Shown here: positions 57,533 through 64,000 of the stretch, in pieces
Numbering within the stretch: the first letter of the stretch is position 1
Layout of the letters: every line of letters starts with the position of its first letter
NCBI GenBank assembly: GCA_027924585.1
Contig: BSBM01000059.1
Location: 2,604,001-2,668,000, forward strand
Direction of reading: 5' to 3'
Length of the DNA stretch: 64,000 nt
Origin: Larix kaempferi
Lineage: Eukaryota; Streptophyta; Pinopsida; Pinales; Pinaceae
Position numbers and translations under genes: made by a program
Notes under the pieces: generated by a model
Seen by the model: the letters and a program-made list of their open reading frames with translations, nothing else
What the model was told of the DNA's origin: nothing
Databases searched by the model: none

Positions 57533-58690
57533 TCAACACTGCTCCCCGTTTCGAGTAAGGTCCTTTCGAACCACACCAAGCTTGTCACGGAAGTACTCAA
57601 ACTTCACTCGAGACAGAGGCTTAGTCAACACATCAGCAACTTGCTCATCAATGCTCACATACTGGAGCTTTATAGCTCCCTTCTGTACCATATCCTGTAT
57701 ATAGAAATACCGGATTTCTATGTGCTTTGACCTGCCATGGAACACTGGGTTCTCCGTCATCTTTATACATCTCTGGTTTTCACATAGAATCACTGTGTTA
57801 TCCAACTCCAGGTACATAGAATCACTGTGTTATCCAACTCCAGGTCAAACAAACTCTAGAAACCTATCATACCTTTCAGGTACCTCATCACATGCTTTGT
57901 AGCTACCAGATGAACACGTCTAGACTTAACTAGATACTGACTCAGGGTGTTCACAACAAAGCATATATCTGGCTTGGTATTCGTCAGATGCATCAACGAA
58001 CCAATCATCTGTTTGTAAACTGTAGAAACCATTGTCCATCATCCCAAATCTCTACTTCACATTTTCTTTTGCTAAGGAAAAATCTCATCTGATCTCAACC
58101 AAATATCTAATCACAAGAATCATGCCAAGATTCTTTAACTCTGAGATCTACTCCTTCTGAAGTGGAGTCTTCTACATCTGAGTATTGTCCTCCCTCTGTG
58201 ACTGAACATCATGCACACTCTGCATTGAGTGATTTTCTGCATATCTATCTGTGCCATCTCCTGTCATATGGGTCTACTGATATGAGCCTCAATATCACTC
58301 GAACTCTATGGTGAGTTCCTTCTTGCATCCATCTGAGTGAAGCATGTCATCTGTATATAGGAACCATCTTCAACCTTGTAGCAAAGGTTGAAATCCACAT
58401 CACCTGTGGTGATCATCAAGCTCATCAAATGACTATCGATCCTGGGTACCTGTGGAACCCGTACAAAGCCTTCTTCGATCATGTGATTTTCTTTCAAATA
58501 TTGGGAATTTGCTCGATATGCACTTCTTCTTCAATTACACCATTCACGAGAACGGTCTTAAATCCTCTAGCCATGAGCCTTGCTTTGTATTTCTATAGTA
58601 TGTTTGATTGATAAGTCTTCTTTTTGAACAGTCATCACTTGTTCTTCGGAACAAGTGTTCATCATCCTTCTTTTGTAGATCATAGCACAC
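57533..58690 (-). pseudogene. Copia reverse transcriptase and RNase H remnants
   Basis: The terminal frame (57817-57533) reads ENQRCIKMTENPVFHGRSKH, then VADVLTKPLSRVKF, the end of Copia RNase H. Upstream (about 58030-57870) comes VYKQMIGSLMHLTNTKPDIC. Further up, other frames hold KALYGF, YKVEDGS and VNGVIEEEVHIEQ (about 58560-58350). MARGFK runs straight into TVLVNGVIEEE, so the segment that normally lies between ARGF and the DVKTAFLNG-like motif is deleted. The catalytic YVDD is not found. The protein would copy RNA to DNA and digest the template, but this copy cannot. Confidence 0.85.
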
Positions 58691-60612
58691 GATCTTTCCT
58701 ATAAATCAAATTCAATTACATGATTAGTAACACTTCATAATTATCAAATCATGTTGACATTTCAATTATAACCTATTATGCATACTGATATGATTCACAT
58801 AGTTATGTTACTATCTTGACTAATACTTTGGCACAACACTTTTCCATATCCCGTATGCATACGGTGACTATCTAGATGCCTTCCATCTCTACCAGAACAT
58901 ACTATCAAGAGCGTGCACTGCTCCCAGGATATTAGCAAAGAGTTTTCATTCTAGACAAGCAACAATGGAATGTTGTCCAACACTATTGGCTACTTACCAT
59001 GAATATTAGCAGTACACTGTTCAATGAATGCTTACCCTATGCATGATACATTTCCCAATTCTAGGAATACAAATATGCATACAACTATTAATATCATTAA
59101 CTATTCAGAGATTCAAGAAGTAATTCAAATACTTATCTTTTTATGTTTTGTGGGGTTGCCTCCATCTGGATCTTTGCTTCCTTCTTGATCTCTACTTCCT
59201 TTCCATGCCATGATAGTATCATGAACTTTTGTCTTTGATCTTTTATCCATCCTGTAGCATCGTTAAATGTGCACTAGTTTCATCATTGTGTCATCCTCAA
59301 GATCTCATACATAATCACACATTCATTAGTATAATCTCAATAAAATTAAAAACATTATAGCCCTAAATAATCTTAAACAAGTATGGTCATAATCATTAAT
59401 CAAACTATGAAACATAATATGCATAAAGCCTTGATTAGCTAAACTCTATTTTTTAGGAATAATCATTATCAACCATATGAAAGTATACTTATCTAAGATC
59501 CTAACACAAAGTGGGATACTAACTTGATATAAGAAAACATACCTGCATTAGCATGCTTGCTAGTTATGTCTAACATACCCAAACAATATCTTCTTTGTTC
59601 TCTTCAATGATTTAGAGACCTTGTGCTAGTAACCTGCATATCTCATAAGTTAAGCATAGTAGAACCAAATCATACATACCTCGTAAGTAGTGCTTTTATG
59701 TGATCAAAGACTATGGATGAGTCTTTGTCTTCATGTCATCATGGTCATATATTCTTGAACTAGAACTTGATTTGTCTTTCTTGATGTACCTTTCATGTTA
59801 TCAGACAACATCATCCTAGGGTTTCTTCTTACTTGGAAACCCCAATTTTCAATCTCCTTCCTCCCACAACATTTTGATGGAAGATTAATATCTATGATGA
59901 ATGGATTCCAAATCCATATTCAAAGTTTCCAATGTTGCATCAGGTGTCCAACATTTCATTAGGTGTGCCATACCTAAAAAATTGAAAACCCTAATTGAGA
60001 GCTTCTTCCTCCTCTTCTTTGATTTCCGTCCTTCAGCTATTTAAGATCTGCCTTATTGTTTCTGGTGTATCTCTGAAATTTTGGATCCTCGGGATCTGAA
60101 ACTTAGCTCTATGGTATCTTTCCCTGTCATCTTTCCAACTCCACATATTTGAGCTTCGTTAGATTCTCCATGAGAGAGATATGCTAAGTTTCCCAACATT
60201 ACCTGTTTATGGGATGAAACAACATAGCAAACTTGTACGGAGTGCCACGTGTCACTATTTCAACTTCGGCCTCTGATAATCGGACCTGTGAAACTACAGT
60301 CCGTTCCCTAACTGTCACTTTTTACGGAATTCCATTTGGAGCTTCCTAGCCCGAGATATGACTGTTTTTCCTAGGTCACCTGTTTAGGGCTGCATTCTGG
60401 AAGAGGCAGAAACCCTAACTTGTATGGATCATATCTCACAAAGTATAATGAATTTGAGGCTGAAACTCGGACACAAGGTATAGGAAAATGTAATATTCGG
60501 CTCGTCTAAGTTTCAGATACTGAACCTTCGCCAAAAGTGATTTATAGCAAAAGTTCCATGATGACTAGGTTTTGCTATACAAAGCCCTAGCTTTCAAATT
60601 GTTGCAAGTGAA
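58691..60612 (-). other. Non-coding interior of the Copia element
   Basis: No gag, protease or integrase motifs could be read in any frame. It may be an oversized leader, or filler left after deletion of gag-int. Confidence 0.5.
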
Positions 60613-60629
60613 ACAAGTGTCGTATACCA
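60613..60629 (-). promoter_or_regulatory. Primer-binding site of the Copia element
   Basis: Minus strand reads TGGTATACGACACTTG right after the LTR end CCTAACA. TGGTAT matches the initiator-Met-tRNA complement; the rest is altered compared with TGGTATCAGAGC. Confidence 0.6.
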
Positions 60630-60708
60630 TGTTAGGATCACTGAAAGAATAACAAGCACAACATAAACACAAGAGACACAATTTATCCTGGGAAACCTTC
60701 AAGGGGTA
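60630..60708 (-). mobile_element. 5' LTR stub of the Copia element
   Basis: From 60630 (TGTTAGGATCACTGAAAG) about 79 bp match the 3' LTR, then the match stops at GGGGTA. The remaining LTR is missing and is replaced by the sequence that starts TGTTATCAAC. Confidence 0.8.
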
Positions 60709-63540
60709 TGTTATCAACTATTTTGTACAATAGTTGAACTTCCGACGAGTCGCCAATTTATTGAACATGATTCATGTTCATCATCAGTGTTCAGAAGTTC
60801 AGAAGTCATTTTTTAGGGCATTTTTGCCCCATTTGTAATAACTGCATGTTCATACCCCCATGGGGAAAATGTAAAAAGTTGGTCTAAACGGGGTCCTTTT
60901 ATAAAAGACTCGGCTATTCGTAGGTTAAGCCATTTGGGGGATACTCTAGCGTGTTTTTTCCTTAGGAATTATGCGCTACTCATCAGTGGCGTATAATCCC
61001 TGAGTTTTTCACTCAAACCTCCAAAGCTGGAGTATTTCCCATGGTGGTCAAAACCTAAGTTGGTTATTAGAGTCTTGTGTCTAGGATTTTTTACGTGTTA
61101 TCCATCTCGATTGAGTCGCATGAACATGCACTAGGTCCCCTAGGAGTTTCGTTGGATTCCGGGAAGAATAATTTTTTCCATAATTTAGACCATTTTTAAT
61201 GGTTTAAATGAAATTTTTTAAAGTATGATAAAAACCTCATCCGGAGGCGGAATTGGGCATGGGGAGGCTCATTTTGATGCTCGTAGCATCCTCTTCACCT
61301 TGGCACCTTCATTCTTAAGTTTCCAGGAAGTTACGTCACCCCAGGAGCAGTTTTGGCTAAAAATGCTACATTCTGGCATTTAATTGCAATAAAAATGACA
61401 AATTGCACTAAAGGACAATAAAAAAAGGACAAAATTGATTTTTAAAAGTTGAAGATGGTTTGCATGGGGTGTACAACTACATCAAAGGTCAAAACACATG
61501 TTATAAAGTTCAACTTTGGGAAATACGAATTGTTTTAAGTGAGGATGACGTGAGCATGGGTGAGCGTGGGCTCCTCCATGCGCATGGCTCATTCAAATGT
61601 TGGGAAAGTGCTCCATGGTGTGGTAAGCTACCATATATAAGATTAAAATCATATGCTAATTAAAGTTTGGAAACGCATTTGAATGGTTTAAGGAAGAGTG
61701 ACGTGAGCCTTCACATGGATGGACTCGTGCTTGATGGTTCCAATCATTTAGTTGGTGGGCGAGATTTCAATTGGGTGGGCGTTGGTTTCAAAAGAAAAGG
61801 CTGCCACCTCCCCAATCACGCCTACCTCCATGCTCAAGCTTGCAATCACGCCAGCCTCTCCAAACTTCATGTGATCCTCTCCACCGATTGCTCATTCGCA
61901 TGGCTTGGCTCTCTCATGCATGCCAAAGTTCGATCTAGGTTTTTGGCTTCTAGTTTTTGTATATAATGAGGCTCTTGGAGCTCATTCCAGATGGATTATT
62001 TAGCAAAGAAACTCTGGAGGAATTGTAACTTGTTCAATATTTAATAAAGTTGTGACTTTGGAGGTCAATTCGTGGAGGCTCTTGGTGGCCATGCATCATC
62101 CCAAATTCGAGGTGATATTGTGTATTACTCATATGCTTAGGAATCTTAAGTTTTGATTTATGTTTCAAGAAGGCTAACAATCTAGCACATGCAAATATAA
62201 GTCTTCTCTTTTCGCTTGAGCATATTTGTCTTGCAGGTGTCTTCCAAGTTTTAAGATCTTTTGTAGGTTCATCTTCACTCTACTTGTGGCCAAAGGATTC
62301 TCAATCTTATAAGCATAAGAACTGGGAGATCTTGCTTCACCCATCAACTTTCAAAACAAATATCTTGGTTACCCTAAGCTTACCTCTTCAAGCTATCACC
62401 TTTTCTCTTTGATTCCCTTTTGCTTTGACTTGCTAGCCTTATTATCCTAGTTTTTCCCTCCTCTCCTTGCATTCGTCTCCTCCTTCATCTTGTTTTCGTC
62501 CCTCCTCTTCCTAGCTCCATTTTCCACCTTTGAAGGCCTCCCATTGCCTTTCGTTTTGGCCTCCCCTCTTGCTCTCGTCCACCTTCAAAGGAGACCTAAA
62601 AATACATGAAAAAAAAGAAGCAAAAAGATAAAGGTTAATAGTTAGTTTCGTTTCTCTAGAAGTAAATGAGCAAGGCTCTTTTAAGATAAAGTTTGCATTT
62701 CGTTTTTTGTTAGTATCTAGTTGCTTATTAGTGCATCTTAGTTTGCTTTTTGGATAGTAGCATATAGGCATTTTAGATCTCATTTTTGGCGTTCGTTTTA
62801 GTAGGATCTAGCTTATTTCTAAGTATTTTCTTGCATATAGGTTGCTAGTTGCATTCATATAGCAGCTCTCATTCAAAAGATAAAAAGTGCATACAAAATA
62901 TTTCCATTTTTATCATAGATTGGGTCTCTTTCCTAGCATTTTGGGCTATCGTTTGCTTGCTGGTCCGTTTTATCATTTGAATAATTTAAAGTTGAATCTC
63001 ATGCCATTTAGCACCCTAGACTTCATTTTGCAAGCCTAAGTTCAAACAGTTTCAATTTGCTATCTTTCTTTTGATTTGGACTAATGCTAAAGGTGCTTGT
63101 AGCTTGAAATTTTTGTTGCGTGTAGGTGTGGGACAAAGTTAGATCCAAAAGAGAACTTGAAGTGGAAGAAGAAAATCAAGAGAAGAATCATTGCAAAAGA
63201 CAAAAGGAAGCTTGGAACCAAACCTCAAACCAATAAATTCAATACTCTCCTTTTTTTTATTGTAAAACTCTTAAGAGTTTTAAAGTTCATCTCCATTTCT
63301 ATTATTTCTTCTAAAGGTTGAAAATCCAAAATATTGTAATTCTGTTAATAAAAAGGGTTAGGTGGGATAAGGCCTCCCACACATCTTTTCTCCTTCCCCA
63401 TTTGGGGAAGTTTGTTTCATGCATGCTTAGATTATTTTTTACTTCAAGTCATCTAGATTAAAGTTCAATTTTTGTACTTAGATTAAATTCTCTTCCAAGC
63501 TTTGACTTGAGTTAGCAACCTTGGAATTTCATTTCGAGGG
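60709..63540 (+). mobile_element. LTR-like sequence inserted into the Copia 5' LTR
   Basis: Begins TGTTATCAACTATT exactly where the Copia LTR breaks. TCAACTATT/AATAGTTGA (60714-60737) is a perfect 9-bp stem near its start. A TATATAATGAGG box at about 61959 and AATAAAG at about 62043 look like promoter and processing signals. A TGGCGGCTTCTC at about 63555 could be a primer-binding site, which would make the LTR about 2.8 kb, but the tRNA match is unproven. No coding domain of the new element is reached within the window. Confidence 0.4.
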
Positions 63541-63784
63541 CCACATTATTTTGTGGCGGCTTCTCTATCCCCATTAGACTCCTTGTCGAAATTCAGCTAG
63601 CTGGAAATTCTCAAGGACTGGTGGTTCTAGTGGTCACCTTGTTCGGAGGTTGACCCCGCTTGTTGTCTATTTCTTAGTTTAGTTGGTTAATCTTGGCCTT
63701 AGAAAGCGTACTTTTGTTATCATTTGATCAATTGTTACTTCAGAAAGTGCACTTTTATTTATGCAAGCTGCCTCTATTCTAATA

Positions 63785-63942
63785 ATCAAACAAAGTCTCT
63801 TGAACTTGAAATAACCCAAGTCAAGAGCACTCTCTGTCGGAGAGCATTTTTATCTTGCATCTTTTCCCCTTGCATTAGATTAAATAAGTCTCTTGAACCT
63901 TGTCATAAGACAAAGTCAAGAGCACTCTCTATCGGAGAGCTG
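63785..63942. repeat. Direct repeat with hairpin arms
   Basis: Two copies about 94 bp apart, each with AGTCTCTTGAAC, then GTCAAGAGCACTCTCT, then TCGGAGAGC. CTCTTGA pairs with TCAAGAG and GCTCTC-type arms pair with GAGAGC, so each copy can fold. 63541-63784 has TTCAGCTAGCTGGAA, a near-palindrome, and nothing else. Confidence 0.7.
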
Positions 63943-64000
63943 AACTGTGTGCTTAAACAAAAATAAAATATTCCAACTCACACTCCCATAATAATTTACC

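Larger units (their letters stand above)
55726..60708 (-). mobile_element. Copia LTR retrotransposon, minus strand, internally deleted
   Basis: Parts in minus-strand order: 5' LTR stub (60708-60630), primer-binding site (60629 down), long non-coding leader (about 60615-58700), broken RT and RNase H (58690-57533), tandem repeats, polypurine tract (56331-56322) and complete 3' LTR (56321-55726). gag, protease and integrase are missing. The 5' LTR stub and the 3' LTR share about 70 bp almost identically, while the 3' LTR has about 61 bp more near its end, so the two LTRs have diverged by an indel. Confidence 0.85.

Noticed and set aside
57232-57704. Two overlapping plus-strand frames starting MCPRMIQSYC
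   Set aside because: They repeat every 85 bp because of the tandem repeat and run antisense to the Copia RNase H.

Overview
The window reads as nuclear DNA of a land plant with a large, repeat-rich genome. Several things point that way: spliced exons, a fragment of a plastid sugar-phosphate translocator, a plant-type L1 LINE carrying an RNase H domain, plant Copia elements with initiator-Met-tRNA primer sites, CACTA-like ends and a long satellite array. The density of old, heavily mutated elements would suit a gymnosperm, but I cannot fix the species. There are no bacterial operons, rRNA genes, complete tRNA genes or CRISPR arrays, and no complete intact protein gene.

Layout. 1-1.7 kb: the last four exons of a FANCM-like DNA-repair helicase gene, with an in-frame TAG ahead of the conserved tail. 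1.7-9.4 kb: a SINE candidate, several short tandem repeats, a Copia-type LTR remnant (about 3.64-4.03 kb) and a decayed, apparently intronless glucose-6-phosphate/phosphate translocator (GPT) fragment on the minus strand (about 6.05-6.48 kb). 9.5-14.3 kb: a nearly full-length but dead L1-type LINE (ORF1 tail, endonuclease, reverse transcriptase, zinc-binding domain, RNase H). 15.7-17.7 kb: a CACTA-like terminus followed by about 70 phase-locked copies of a 12-bp repeat, then a minus-strand acidic terminal exon. 17.8-28.1 kb: accessory DNA with a second RNase H remnant, a cluster of uniform short hairpins, a minus-strand LTR with primer-binding site and several short tandem repeats. A 10-bp direct repeat flanks this stretch, so it may be one composite insertion.

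28.5-34.6 kb: a fold-back, then a satellite array of about 14 copies of a 359-bp monomer, apparently with a seven-monomer higher-order period, and then a second degenerate tandem repeat of about 175 bp. 38.0-38.35 kb: a long inverted repeat able to form a hairpin of about 175 bp. 40.0 kb: a tRNA-derived SINE head. 41.8-50.9 kb: two adjacent direct duplications, one of about 1.6 kb and one of about 2.9 kb, the larger resembling LTRs in tandem. 52.8-54.3 kb: an unidentified coding-like remnant and a chimeric minus-strand Copia fragment. 55.7-60.7 kb: a minus-strand Copia element with a complete 3' LTR, polypurine tract, unusual tandem repeats, broken pol, primer-binding site and a 5' LTR stub. 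60.7-64 kb: LTR-like sequence that apparently interrupted that 5' LTR.

No set of genes works together here. The retroelement proteins belong to separate dead elements. All calls come from reading the sequence by eye. Percentages and copy numbers are estimates, and family names rest on motif recognition rather than on searches.
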